64,000 nucleotides of DNA from Powellomyces hirtus (taxonomy: Eukaryota; Chytridiomycota; Chytridiomycetes; Spizellomycetales; Powellomycetaceae), in the NCBI GenBank assembly GCA_025526995.1, contig JAHLKG010000013.1, positions 1-64,000 on the forward strand, given 5' to 3'. A program made the position numbers and the translations under genes. Positions 48,732-59,047 of the stretch are shown piece after piece; positions within the stretch are counted from its first letter, which is position 1; every line of letters starts with the position of its first letter. The notes below the pieces were generated by a model. The model did not search any database, was not told the origin of the DNA, and saw only the letters and a program-made list of their open reading frames with translations.

Positions 48732-51110
48732 CCTAACGAACGATCGGTTGAATGCAACGACAGACGGTGCACAGTACGAGGAACCCCGGTAGGAAGACTT
48801 TGAGAGAAATGGTCAACCACTTCCGAGGGCCTCAGTGAGGCCATAGGGCTTATTAACGCTGGGAGCGGTCCAAAACTTTTACGGAACGCCACAGTATCGT
48901 AGCGGCTCGTTCATTGTGGGCGCTCTGATATCCTACTACTTCCGGTAGTACCATACTGAACTGTACAACGGACAGATATGAAAGATACTGTACGTCGACG
49001 TCGCGCAAATTAGTTGATGACCACAAACTTCTCGCTGAGAGCAGCGCGACGGACCCCTCTTCCGGCTATACGACCTCGGTCTGCAAGGTGACATTTCTTT
49101 CGACATTCCCATATCGACATGAACATGCGGCCGGGAGGAACGATAAAGCCCAAAAGCGGACGACGGCGTGCACATCGGATGCTTTGGGCCGTTTCCGAGA
49201 TTCTTGGGATTTGGAATGGAGCGGCGATTGATTTCAATGACCAAGACGGTTTCGCGTGATCAGTATTAGTGACGGTCAGACTGGGGTGGGGACTCGATGA
49301 CACCCGCATATGCGGCAAGGCCTTGAGAGTAGACGATACGTATGACTCTTGTTTTCATTTAATCATTCGGTGCACAGGCTTTCAACGTCGCACGATCCGC
49401 TGCCAATGCCTCCATACTTTTGTGTGTGCGTCCATCCACAGCTCTCCATCATGATTATATACTGCCTGGAGAGTTTCTGTCCTTTCAAATGGGTGACTAA
49501 GGACTGATTCTTTGAAGGCTCAGCAACTGGATTCGCGCGACTTCCTTTTCAGAGCACCAACGGCGTTGCTGGATCAGCTGCCGGTCAAAATCGACCCGCG
49601 GGTCAGATGCCCCGCTCCACCGGGGAACGTTGATTTGCTGTGGGAGCAATGCGATGAGCAACGCCTTGCGATACCTATTCCGCCAGAGGAGATGGATATT
49701 TCAAGCAAGCAGACGCAACTCACAAGAGATAATATGGAGACTTGCTCGCCCTCCCATTCACCCTTCGTGTTTCCCCATTTCCCTTGGAAGTTTGGTCTTT
49801 GCGCCACCTTGTTCATGCGTGGCTGTAAGTAAATGCTCGAGACGCATGGGTGCAAAGTTCTTGCCACCGCCGTTGAAATATACGGCCAGAATAAGTTCGC
49901 GTTGCCCAAATGCCAGCGAGCTGGGGCCAGGTCGCAACTCGCCGTGTGAGAAAGCCATGGCCCAGCCTGAAAACCGCGAAGCTCTCAAGCGAAGCCCGTG
50001 GCATCGCCTCAAGCAAATTCTCTGTCTATTGAATAGGCGGGATCATGCACTACTATGCAATGAAATATGATGACGCCGTCAGCAACGGCAGAGAGACTCG
50101 GACTCGGGCGAAAGATGACGCTATATTGCATTGCCGATACAATCATTCCGACTTTAGTAGACGAGAGGCCCAATCTCATCAGCTCTGAATGCCAAAGGCA
50201 GCCAGGCCAACCGGCTCCACACCCACAACAGAAAAGAATTCTGCCAGTGGTAGTTGAAGGCGCCAAGGCAAACCAAAGGCTGACGGCACACTCACTTTGC
50301 GTGGAAAACTACACGGACCACCTTACATGGGCCTAGCCACCCCTTGCTACGCCACTGCAGCAGCGGGTGTGGATTGTCATGATCTATACCACGAAAAAGG
50401 GCAGGCAGACTCCATGGCAGAGCCGTTTGAAGTGGTAAGAATTGAGTTGAACCCCTGCAACCCACGCCAACAGCGTCAGCCAGACAGTCCTCTCCCATCT
50501 CGAGATGTAAAGCCTTTGTCCTGCCCAAAGTGCCGTGCATCACTCGTTTGCCTTTGCCATCTGCAATGACCCGGGTTGCAGGTCCCAGTGTCGACCGAGC
50601 TTCTTTGTATGTTGTCCGATGCCGGATGACCACCTATTCATGTCACGCGCTATCCGGCGCCGGATGACTAGCTATTATTCAAGCTGTGCCAAGCAAGGAA
50701 GCCAGTCCACGCTGTACGGACTTTTGTTGGGCCATTGAGTGGTTCAGCTGGCATAGCGGTCAGTACAGGCTGCTCGAATTGTTCAGGCTCCATCGACCCA
50801 GAATGACGCCATATGTCCTTTCGAACACACGGTATATGAAGTTTTGCTACAGTTAGCTTTCATAAAGTCTTGTCATTTCCGTTCAAGACCTTTGTTCCGC
50901 GGCTGTGGCAGGTTGGCCGTTTTTGCGCGAGGGGAACCAGTTCCTTTGTGTTCGGGCAAGTTGCCTCGAAACTGTGAATACTTAGCAGACGATGAAAAAG
51001 GCACCCATTTATTGCCGTTATGGTAGACGTTGTAGATCCCCTTTACATGGAGCGCGACCCTCGTTCAAATGCCATTCGTCTTTCTAATGGTGTTTCGTCT
51101 TCTAATGGTG
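48732..51110. other. 2.4 kb without a recognisable gene; ABCC promoter side
   Basis: No frame matches a family I know. About 200 bp upstream of the ABCC start, TACTAC-TTCCG-GTAGTA forms an inverted repeat (48934-48950), a possible regulator site. The region probably marks the edge of the biosynthetic cluster, since the genes beyond it are unrelated single genes. Confidence 0.45.
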
Positions 51111-51141
51111 TTACCCACTTGCGTTCGTATTCCTAATGGTG
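51084..51141. repeat. Three CTAATGGTG-type copies at the 3' end of the NADAR gene
   Basis: Copies start near 51084, 51102 and 51132, the last inside the final NADAR codons. They are short imperfect direct repeats, probably slippage. Confidence 0.6.
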
Positions 51142-51797
51142 TCACGCACTTCCATGAGCAATTCCCCCAATCGATTTTGACCGCTCCCATCTCCACCGTC
51201 ACCCCAATAGCTATCCCGTTTTGTATGTTCCACAAGATGCATATCCCCCGTACCCATTAAAACCTTTTTACAATGAAGGTTCTGGGAAAACTTGCACAAC
51301 AAGATTTCCCGCATAATATGGTCGCGGATGTTTACCCAATCTGGTCGGATGACCACACCTTTCTCCTTGTATGCCAAGATTACGTCGTTCAACTGTGTGC
51401 GCCAAGCGTATCCTCCTCCGGTCTTTTGCAGCGCAAGGATCCGGGCCTTGTTTGGTGTTGATGCCTTACGGATTTCATCACCAAAAGCGAGAGAATGTTC
51501 ATTCGCTTCCGGGTGAAGGAATTTTGCCGCTTGGAAGGCGTGTTCCGATGTGCAGTACTCACGATCTTTCCACTTGAAGGGGGAGGAAAGGATGTAATAG
51601 TTTGAGAACTCGCCATACTTGTCGCTATCTGTATAAAACAGAATCGAGGAAGGTTCCGACGGTTCAACTGGCGAGCCCAGCTTGGCATCTTTGTAAGGTG
51701 ACCGCACGAGCTTCTTGACTCGTGCTTGAGGTTGTGGGGTTGGACCGTGCTTCTGTGCATCAGGTGCACCTCTCTTTCTTTTGTTTGTCGCCGCCAT
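51111..51797 (-). CDS. NADAR (YbiA-like) domain protein
   Basis: A single exon encoding 228 aa. After a basic, low-complexity N-terminus of about 50 aa comes the NADAR domain: ILFYTDSDKYGEFSNYY, PFKWKDREYCTSEHAFQAAKF, then MGTGDMHLVEHTKRDSYWGDGGDGSGQNRLGELLMEVR. This family includes YbiA-type N-glycosidases that hydrolyse damaged riboflavin intermediates, and members linked to ADP-ribose and NAD metabolism. The N-terminal KRKRG and KK clusters might direct it to the nucleus. The domain is complete. No link to the NRPS region is apparent. Confidence 0.9.
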   Translation of the reverse strand: MAATNKRKRGAPDAQKHGPTPQPQARVKKLVRSPYKDAKLGSPVEPSEPSSILFYTDSDKYGEFSNYYILSSPFKWKDREYCTSEHAFQAAKFLHPEANEHSLAFGDEIRKASTPNKARILALQKTGGGYAWRTQLNDVILAYKEKGVVIRPDWVNIRDHIMREILLCKFSQNLHCKKVLMGTGDMHLVEHTKRDSYWGDGGDGSGQNRLGELLMEVRDTIRNTNASG

Positions 51798-52182
51798 TCC
51801 TCCTTCTCCTTCTTGAGCCTGCGAGCCCGTTTCGAACCAAGTGCAGTCGCTTCAGTCCGGGAGAAGGTTCTGCTTCAGCCGGATTCTTTGGGAAAGTCTT
51901 CTATGTAGCTGGAATGTCAACGTTGTCCAGACCAATGTACAAAGCAATGGCACGAGTTCGTAACAATCAATTGCTAGTTTTCTTTTTTTTTTGCTTTTCA
52001 AATGGCCAAGTCTACCATCACCCTAAATCTAGGAGTGACTCAGAGGTGAAAGAAACAAAACGACTGGGTGTGGAATGAATGTCGACGGCCGATACAGGAG
52101 TTTGTAGATATGTACAGTAGATGGAGTGAGTTTGTTGTCGGAAGGAAGGAAGGGGACTAACGAACAACCAACCGACACAAAC

Positions 52183-53247
52183 ATGACAGCCGCATATGCA
52201 ACAGCAGCAACAGCAGCAGCAGCGGACAGCCCCTCCGCCTCATCGCCATTCTCCGGTCTCGCGTACGACACGGTCGATGTGTTCACCACGACCCGTTTCG
52301 GTGGCAATCCGCTAGCCATTGTGCACATTCCGCATCCCCCGGTGTCTCCGGCTGCTGGTACCACAAACGTTCTGACGCAGAGCAACAAGCAGACTCTCGC
52401 CAGGGAGTTCAATTATTCCGAGACAGTGTTCTTGCATTATGGGACGGACTCGACCTACACCCTCGACATCTTCACGACCGACTTCGAATTGCCTCTGGCG
52501 GGACATCCCGTTATTGGTACAACGTGGGCCATCGCCAACGCAAATCCCGCCTTCACGAGCGGAACTCTCAAGACCAAGGCTGGGCCGGTAGCTGTTCGCG
52601 CAGAGAGGGATGAAGAGACAGGTACCATCCGCGTTGCTGCCTCGTTGCCACACGCTGTTCGCGCGTGGGATGGGCCGGGTCTGTCCTTCCAGGGTCTGCT
52701 CGCCCTCCAACCGGGCCTGAAGGGAGCGGCGGCGGCGCTCTCCGAGAAATCTTTTCCTTACGTATCGTTAGTGGAAGGCATGACCTTTGTACTGGTCGCG
52801 TTGCCGTCCACGGACGTCCTGAACGGGATGATCTCCCCCGCTGCCCAACGCGTGGCCTGCCCGTCCTTCATCCCGTCCTCCACGTTCGTCGCGATGTATT
52901 TTTACGTGCCCCCCACTGAAACGGACCTGAAGGCCCGCAAGAACATTGCTGTCCACACGCGGATGATCGATGGTAATCTAGAGGATCCAGCGACCGGATC
53001 CGCTGCCTCTTGCTTGTCGGCTTACCTGGCCATGCAGGCCGGCACTGCCTCTCGCGAGGATGCTAACGACGAAGATAGTCGTTACGAGTTTGCTCTCGTT
53101 CAGGGAGAAATGATGGGACGACGCAGCGAGATTTTCGTGGACGTGACTTTGAGTGCTTGTTCGGCCGGCGGCGGCGAGACACCTTCGGTTCGCCAGATCG
53201 AGCTGAAGGGATCCGCGGTACACGTCATGCGTGGGATGCTGGTTTAA
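52183..53247 (+). CDS. PhzF-like (phenazine biosynthesis-like) isomerase family protein
   Basis: A single exon of 354 aa from the ATG at 52183; the longer in-frame extension would begin with GTG. The PhzF landmarks are VDVFTTTRFGGNPLAIV, AREFNYSETVFL with the conserved glutamate, FELPLAGHPVIGTTWAIA and GNLEDPATGSAASCLSAYL. PhzF isomerises an intermediate in phenazine biosynthesis, but most family members elsewhere have no known substrate. An alanine-rich N-terminus (ATAATAAAA) lies ahead of the fold. It is divergent from the NADAR gene across 385 bp. No phenazine genes are nearby. Confidence 0.9.
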   Translation: MTAAYATAATAAAADSPSASSPFSGLAYDTVDVFTTTRFGGNPLAIVHIPHPPVSPAAGTTNVLTQSNKQTLAREFNYSETVFLHYGTDSTYTLDIFTTDFELPLAGHPVIGTTWAIANANPAFTSGTLKTKAGPVAVRAERDEETGTIRVAASLPHAVRAWDGPGLSFQGLLALQPGLKGAAAALSEKSFPYVSLVEGMTFVLVALPSTDVLNGMISPAAQRVACPSFIPSSTFVAMYFYVPPTETDLKARKNIAVHTRMIDGNLEDPATGSAASCLSAYLAMQAGTASREDANDEDSRYEFALVQGEMMGRRSEIFVDVTLSACSAGGGETPSVRQIELKGSAVHVMRGMLV

Positions 53248-53859
53248 AGGAATCAATGCCAGTAGCATTGGAGTTGGAGGGAGATGAATAGCGTCTATTG
53301 AGGGCCGGCTGTAGATGCAGGCCCAGCAGGCGAATATATACCACTGCAACGCAGTCGGCATGTTTACCCTATCTGTATCGGCATCTGTATTTTTTTCACA
53401 ACATACACCGCAAGTGCCACGGCCAACATCAAGGACGTTTGTGTCCTTTTTTTTGGCACAACCCGGCTTACAAGTTGCCTATCTACCCTAAGTTAGGGGT
53501 CACGAAGGGAACCCGGGAGGAATCCTAGAAGGTGTCACCCTTTAGTATCATGGGCTCGCCCCGTCGATATACGGGCTCAGGGGCAGTCGGTTTGACCGAC
53601 AAATGCCTGTCTTCAAGTTGGTTATAGATACATAAACACCGTCTCAGAACCTTCTTTAATACCGTCACGTGTTTGATCCCTCCCACTGCCCACGTGATGT
53701 CTGCATCTAGGCACCTGAATGTAATATGCTCCCTCCATCTAGCACCCTGAATCTAGTCTTGCACGCGCCAAACTCCAAACTCCGCACCTCTTCCTCTTCC
53801 GCTTCCATTGCCGAAATCGCCGTGGTCAAAATCCCTCCTACGTCCATCCTTGGATAACA
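53248..53859. other. 612-bp intergenic gap
   Basis: Between the PhzF-like stop and the candidate leader exon of the thioesterase gene. Nothing recognisable is seen. Confidence 0.4.
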
Positions 53860-53925
53860 ATGAGCAGCAACGACGAGGGCGAGTGGACAGGTCCCACCAT
53901 CAACGCCGCCACGGAAAACCCTTGG
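53860..53925 (+). other. Candidate alternative first exon of the thioesterase gene
   Basis: An ATG at 53860 opens 22 codons (starting MSSNDEGEWTG) that end exactly at the strong donor GTATGT. A 64-bp intron to the acceptor TTTCAG (53989) joins in frame to 40 codons leading into the thioesterase ATG. The isoform would be 403 aa with the signal peptide internal. The chance coincidence of phase, size and donor is low but not negligible. Confidence 0.45.
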
Positions 53926-54025
53926 GTATGTAAGTATAGTCGGAGTTTTGACGAAACCAGGACGTGACGGGGTTGCGCCTCCGTTTCAGTCTCCGGCGAG
54001 CCCCTTCACGCCCCACTTCACCTCT

Positions 54026-54033
54026 TATAAAAG
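54026..54033 (+). promoter_or_regulatory. TATA box of the thioesterase gene
   Basis: TATAAAAG lies 84 bp before the ATG at 54110, a fitting distance for a fungal core promoter with a short leader. Confidence 0.55.
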
Positions 54034-54109
54034 GGGCAAGGGGATTCTCCTCGCACCATCACACGCCCTCTTCCGCCATCTTCCTCAGTGTGACATAAAA
54101 AAATCAAAA

Positions 54110-55135
54110 ATGAAGCTCTCGTTCGGCCTCCTCGCGTCGATAATCCTGGCCGTCTGCCAGCCGCAAATCGTTCTCTCGGCCTCAGATCGGCTTCCCATCT
54201 TTTTTTTCCACGGTTTCCGTCTTACGCACACGGATTTCAACTACATGGTCGGGCAGCTCAAAGGCTCACGCACCGTGCACGCGTTGACGGCGTGCGAGGC
54301 GGCCTGCACCGACCTCAACGGCTGGGAGCAGATTGGCAAAATTCTCGCAGAAGTCCGCAACGTCATCAAAGCGAATCCCCAGGCGTTCGCGAACGGATAC
54401 CACTTTGTCGGGCACAGCTGGGGCGCCGTCCTGGCCCGCGGCGTGATGCAAGTGATGAACGAGCACAAGGTGGTCAAACTGATCAGTCTGGACGGCTCGC
54501 AGTCAGGCGCATCATACTATGGCAACGACAAGAACTGGCCTGACAAGCTCAAGGCGCTGGCGAAGGACATGGGCATCACGCTCGCAAACTCGAACGATGC
54601 CCCGACCCTTCTCAAGGATCTTGCGCACCAGGCTTACACTCCCGCCAAACAGACCAGTTCGTGGCGCGCCGGATTCTTCCACGTCCCCACTTGGGATTAC
54701 CTTAATAAGAACGAATTCATAGCCGTCCTCAACAACGTGTACGAGGGCAACCAAGCAAGCATCGGAAACCACAACAAGGCTTTTGCTGCCCTGAAGACCA
54801 GCGAATCCGCCCGCAGGGCCAATTTTCTCAAAGTCAAACAGTTCGTCCTGTTCCACACCGGCTCGAAGAACCCCCTGCCCAATTCTCAGCTGTTCGGCTC
54901 TTACAAACCTGTCAAGGCCTACACCGATGCCTTTGTGGCCCAAGACCCGAAACAGTCTGACGAATACGCAAAAGATACCTTTGGACTCAAGACACTCGCC
55001 GGACAGGGGAAACTTGTCGAAACTCAGGCCGACGCGTCCACCCCGCACATGTGCTGGGTCGTCGACAACTCGGGCTGCAAGACGGCTGATGTGTTCAAGA
55101 AGTACGTTCTTCCCGCGCTCGACAGAGTCGTTTGA
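54110..55135 (+). CDS. Secreted palmitoyl-protein-thioesterase-like hydrolase
   Basis: A single exon of 341 aa. A signal peptide (KLSFGLLASIILAVC, residues 2-16, cleaved near 24) precedes an alpha/beta hydrolase: PIFFFHGF near the oxyanion strand, the nucleophile elbow VGHSWGA (Ser103), and the PPT-like C-terminus DTFGLKTLAGQGKLVE followed by a histidine in TPHMCW. Palmitoyl-protein thioesterases remove S-acyl groups from proteins in the lysosome or vacuole; this protein would be secretory or vacuolar. The elbow differs from the GFSQGG of human PPT1, so another esterase or lipase activity is possible. The start was chosen because it follows a TATA box and opens the signal peptide; see the alternative leader exon upstream. 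Confidence 0.82.
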   Translation: MKLSFGLLASIILAVCQPQIVLSASDRLPIFFFHGFRLTHTDFNYMVGQLKGSRTVHALTACEAACTDLNGWEQIGKILAEVRNVIKANPQAFANGYHFVGHSWGAVLARGVMQVMNEHKVVKLISLDGSQSGASYYGNDKNWPDKLKALAKDMGITLANSNDAPTLLKDLAHQAYTPAKQTSSWRAGFFHVPTWDYLNKNEFIAVLNNVYEGNQASIGNHNKAFAALKTSESARRANFLKVKQFVLFHTGSKNPLPNSQLFGSYKPVKAYTDAFVAQDPKQSDEYAKDTFGLKTLAGQGKLVETQADASTPHMCWVVDNSGCKTADVFKKYVLPALDRVV

Positions 55136-55308
55136 GATGTCTAGGTAGTTCCCTTGTCAGAACCAGATCTCAAATCAAAATGCTAGATGAGCAACTTTGT
55201 ATTTCATTCCAGGCTGCGCGCTTTTTAAGTTCCCGCCAAAGCTTGTGCTTCCAAAACCAACGCCCAGCTCCCCCGGCCAATGCGGGGTGGGCAGGAAAGC
55301 TGCACGAT

Positions 55309-55979
55309 CTAATACAATTCCAGCTCGGCCATGAGGCAGACTGCTACGACAGAACACGAGAAGAATCAAAAAGCAGGATCTCCCACAAATCCGACTTTGT
55401 ACACCCCCAGAACGCACCATGATCGCTCCCGTAGTCTGAATTCGGAAGGCCAGGTTCTTGATCCGCAGCCTTTGGCAGCTGCGGAAAGGAGGGGCTGGGC
55501 ATAAGAGTTCAGTTTGCGGGAGCGACCAAAAAAGGGCTAGCTTGTTGTCTCCCGGAACAACACACCTCGAGTATCCGCGCGACCTGCACCGCGGCCGTTG
55601 TCGCACCCTCTTCCGACTCACAGACAAAGATATAGTCGAGCGTCCCCTTGCATCCCGTATAGTTTGTGAACGACGGCTCGCCGTTCCAGGGCGGCGGGCG
55701 CGCGGCGGGCGGCGCGGCGTCCCCAATCGGACCGTGGGTCGGATCTGCCGCGCAGTAGGTGGAGTAGGCACTGTGCAAGCGCGGCAGGACCGCAAGGCTG
55801 GAAAAGGATAGCATCGAGTGACGCAAGGTTCGGGATCGACGGCGGAGCGGGGGCGCGGGGGATCGTCGCTGCGGATCCGGGGCACGTATTGGCGGGTTCG
55901 AGGCTTGCGAGATGGGCTGGGGGGAGAGATCGGTTTGTGAGGGAGCGGTAGACGCCGTCGTCCGGCGTGGGGTTCCAGT
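55309..55979 (-). CDS. EEP-family (NGL2/CCR4-like) nuclease, 3' exons only
   Basis: Four exons assemble cleanly: 55886-55979, 55566-55797, 55418-55478 and 55309-55340 (stop). They read DWNPTPDDGVYRSLTN, then LPRLHSAYSTY, PSFTNYTGCKGTLDYIF, and after two more introns LPNSDYGSDHVCLMAELELY. This is the C-terminal 140 residues of an endonuclease/exonuclease/phosphatase protein, with the SDH histidine that completes the active site. Proteins of this type degrade or trim RNA. I cannot place the 5' exons: traces such as KRHEC near 56980 and NRNILIVAL near 56900 on the same strand are suggestive but unproven. It is either a complete but divergent gene extending to about 57250 or a 5'-truncated remnant. 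Confidence 0.7.
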
Positions 55980-57309
55980 CTGGGAAGTGGGCTGTGAGCA
56001 AATCCTTTTGAAGGGTCCGGACAGTAGACAGTGGGGAAAGGTCAGAGTTTTTTGGCTGTCTTCGTGCCTGGAAACATTTTGGCGGGCTTGTGGCTTGCGC
56101 TCCTTTGACCACGGACTCAACGCGCTCCCCGCCGTTGATCGTGAAGCTGCCTGCACACCATCCCCCGACCTGTCGTATGAAAAACCCATCAGAAGAATGT
56201 GCAACTCGCCGAAGCATGCACCTGTGAATTCAAAAGAGAGGTCGCCGGTAACGCCGTGGTTTTTTAGGGTTGCAGTCGAACCAGCAGAAGCGCGCCTCAT
56301 TGCTTTGACGCCGAACAACGCTCATCAAGGAGGGCCTAAGATTGCACGACCCTTTTTGGGAGTCGCTACCTCACCGTTGCGCAAAGACACACCGCGCGTG
56401 TTGAACATGATCCAGATGTGCAAGAGCTGGATTCCTTGGTGGCCGAGTTCGCGCGGGCATATCACTTTGCTCCCCTTTTTTACGCGATGTACGTGGACAC
56501 GATCAGGAGCCAAAGCTCTTCAGACGTCTTGACCGCTAGACGAAGGAGAGCCCACGTGAAAGAGACCGCCGCACGTTTTTGGTGCTTAGCTATATTGCGG
56601 ATGAATTCTGCGTAGGCGTTCATTACAAGCATCCTGAAGGAGGCTGCACAAAAAACGCGGCAGCGGTCAGGTCCGCACCTAGCCGCAGCGTTCAAATGGA
56701 CCACTCTTGCGCCCGTCATGCATCCTCGCCCCGCGATGATTGCATAAGCTGCAAAAGGGAGGGAAGGCCTGTCGTATTCGAGGTCAAACTGAGCTTAATC
56801 GCCTCCGCAGGCTTGTGTGTGCAGAAAGAACTACTGGTAAATCAGCAGCAGATCGAGCTGCGATGTTTCACGACAAGGCCACTATCAAGATGTTCCTGTT
56901 CGCAGCCGGGGGCTCCGGGAACCGTCTGGAAATGGTGTGGTGCAAAGTCACGAGCTCGGGTAAGTTTGGGACGCACTCGTGCCTCTTGTTCGCCACCCGA
57001 GGCACGATGCTCCGCAAATGCATGTTTGATCGCAACCGCTCGGACGTTGTCCATGCAGGGCTCTGCCGAGTTGGACTACTCGGCGTTCCTGTGTATGGAC
57101 GGGTGCGTTCTTACAAAAAGCAGCGGATCCGGCGTGATCTTTGGGATGAGTCCCTGTCACGGCCTCCTGTCACGGAATGTCATCTCCGACATCGCTTCCG
57201 GCATCAGTTCGTGGCGGTTGCGGTCGTGGCAGGATTCCGCTGAAGGGCACACATCACACTCACATCACACATGATGCTGCTGAGGACAGTGCTTTCCCAG
57301 TATTAAATC
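55980..57309. other. Region upstream of the EEP exons, gene content unresolved
   Basis: May hold the missing 5' exons of the EEP nuclease on the minus strand (see that entry). Frames on both strands are open for up to 230 codons but resemble no family I know. GC-rich and repetitive near 55690-55870. Confidence 0.35.
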
Positions 57310-57338
57310 GTCCCGTGGTCTAGTGGCATGATCCTGCT
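57309..57338 (+). pseudogene. Duplicated 5' fragment of the tRNA-Pro gene
   Basis: CGTCCCGTGGTCTAGTGGCA here repeats the first 20 bases of the true tRNA gene, followed by a diverged TGATCCTGCTGAGAACA. The flank before each copy also repeats (TGATGCTGCTGAGGACA / TGATCCTGCTGAGAACA, spaced about 53 bp), so the unit duplicated is the tRNA 5' half plus its leader. It lacks the anticodon loop and T arm and cannot fold as a tRNA. Confidence 0.75.
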
Positions 57339-57361
57339 GAGAACACTTTGGGTATAAAAAA

Positions 57362-57433
57362 CGTCCCGTGGTCTAGTGGCACGATTCCTGCTTCGGGTGC
57401 AGGAGGTCCCGGGTTCGATCCCCGGCGGGACCC
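57362..57433 (+). tRNA. tRNA-Pro (anticodon CGG)
   Basis: A 72-nt cloverleaf: anticodon stem CCTGC/GCAGG with the loop TTCGGGT (CGG at 57394-57396), T arm CCGGG-TTCGATC-CCCGG, D region GGTCTAGTGGCACGAT and discriminator C, as usual for eukaryotic tRNA-Pro. There is no intron and no encoded CCA tail. Six acceptor pairs form, but position 1:72 is C-C instead of the usual G-C. It decodes CCG. Confidence 0.9.
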
Positions 57434-58183
57434 ATTGTTTTTTGAATTTTTTTCTTGTCTATAGCCAGGACACACACCTGTGATGGACATATGACGACTG
57501 TGAGTCCAGTGTGTTTCCACATTTGAGGCAACGCCGAGCGGACGGAAGCGTGGTTACTGTGGGCCAGCTGACCCGATTAGTGAGCTAAAACCATATTTGA
57601 GGAATGATAGTGGCGATGAAAGCGGGGAAAGCGTGCCTTGTTGCTTCTGACAGAATTCCACCCACCCTCGCAACGTATGGGCGCCACAGAGCGAAAGGAA
57701 TTGTCACTCTCATTGAATGCACTAAGGCTGCGATGTGGCGACAATGGCAGAGATCGTCGCAGGTCACATGATTGGCAAGGTCTTGAGAGTGCGGCATCGC
57801 CGGCAATAGGTAGCAGTGATATGTGGGGCTCACCTGGTGGTCCAGTGACCGCAGGGTCTCTCAGGTGCTTCAGACAGTTGTCCGTTCCCTACCCATGATT
57901 CCTGTCAATATCGGACAATCGACAGTGTATGCCTTTGTTCTTCGCACGCCGTAGATTAAGCTTGAGTAATGGGTTTGACGGACGCGTTTTCGCGTTTCGC
58001 GGACATACGGTAGGAAGCTTCCGCTTCTCCGCTTCCGCTCGCATATCACACTTGCATGGTGTACATTATTCGCATTGTATAAAACTACTCGAGCACAGAG
58101 AGTCATCGGAAATGCATATATACGAGGGGCAGGCTTTCCCGCCGCAGGGTATCACTTAGAGGCCTCTTTGTTGCGTCGTCGAC
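57434..58183. other. 750-bp intergenic region
   Basis: Between tRNA-Pro and the fatty acid hydroxylase gene. A TATA box (TATAAAA, 58078-58084) lies about 105 bp before the next ATG. Nothing else recognised. Confidence 0.45.
58078..58084 (+). promoter_or_regulatory. TATA box of the fatty acid hydroxylase gene
   Basis: TATAAAA about 105 bp upstream of the ATG at 58184. Confidence 0.5.
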
Positions 58184-59047
58184 ATGCAACACAACACCAC
58201 TACTCTGTCCTTCTTGAACGCTCCTCTGGGAGGCGCCTATCTGGCTCCCAAATGGAACGACCTGTACAAAAACTACTCTGAAATGGACCTCTTCATCTTC
58301 GGCACGTTCATCGTCCAGTTTGTTGCCTTCTGGACGCCGGCTCTGTCGTATCTGTTCATCGACCTGTACAAGCCCCATTTTTTCTACAAATACAAGATCC
58401 AAGACGTCGTCCCGACGGCGAAATTGTTGCGGAAATGCGCCGCCGTGGTGCTCTTCAACCAGTTCTGTGTCGCCGGCCCGCTCCTCTGGCTCGCCTACCC
58501 ATTCATGAAGAAACGCGGAATGCACCTCACCTCTGTGCTGCCCTCGCCGGTCGAACTCTTTCGCGACATTTTCGTCTTTGTCCTGGTCGAAGAGGTCATG
58601 TTCTATTACAGTCACCGGCTGTTCCACGCCAAACCGTTCTACAAACGCATCCACAAGCTGCACCATCAGTTCACCGCACCCGTCAGCATGGCGGCGGAAT
58701 ACGCCCACCCCATCGAGCACATGTTCTCAAACATCATGCCGCTCATCGCGGGTCCCCTTCTCATGGGGTCTCACCTCGCGACCCTCTGGATCTGGTTGAC
58801 GATGGGCCTGCTCTCGACCACGACCAGTCATTCCGGCTATGACACACCTGTGCACCGCGGCTTTGCCCGTTTTCACGACCTGCATCACGAAAAGTTTACC
58901 GTCTGTTTTGGAGTCCTTGGGTTCCTGGATTGGCTTCATGGGACGGATCTCGCGTTCAAGAAGCGATATGGTGGCATTCAAGGAACTACAAAAATCGCCG
59001 CTCAGAGAAACGGCAGCTCTTCCCGCTCGTACGCAAAGACTGACTAG
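58184..59047 (+). CDS. Fatty acid hydroxylase / sterol desaturase superfamily membrane protein
   Basis: A single exon of 287 aa. Three histidine boxes bind the di-iron centre: HRLFH (HX3H), HKLHH (HX2HH) and HDLHH (HX2HH), with AEYAHPIEH between the last two. Several hydrophobic spans (for example DLFIFGTFIVQFVAFW and LFRDIFVFVLVEEVMFYY) place it in the ER membrane. The family includes C-4 methylsterol oxidase (ERG25), C-5 sterol desaturase (ERG3) and the human FAXDC2; the overall layout and length are nearest to the C-4 methyl oxidase/FAXDC2 group, but there is no C-terminal dilysine signal of the ERG25 kind. Substrate not determined. Confidence 0.9.
   Translation: MQHNTTTLSFLNAPLGGAYLAPKWNDLYKNYSEMDLFIFGTFIVQFVAFWTPALSYLFIDLYKPHFFYKYKIQDVVPTAKLLRKCAAVVLFNQFCVAGPLLWLAYPFMKKRGMHLTSVLPSPVELFRDIFVFVLVEEVMFYYSHRLFHAKPFYKRIHKLHHQFTAPVSMAAEYAHPIEHMFSNIMPLIAGPLLMGSHLATLWIWLTMGLLSTTTSHSGYDTPVHRGFARFHDLHHEKFTVCFGVLGFLDWLHGTDLAFKKRYGGIQGTTKIAAQRNGSSSRSYAKTD

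Noticed and set aside
49512..50070. Overlapping frames of 106 and 146 codons
   Set aside because: No motif and overlapping frames on both strands; non-coding more likely.
56579..57274. 231-codon plus-strand frame
   Set aside because: No recognisable domain, and it overlaps possible minus-strand exons of the EEP gene.
57320..57520. Minus-strand frame encoding SRRGSNPGPPAPEAG
   Set aside because: This is the common artefact of translating the antisense of a tRNA gene.
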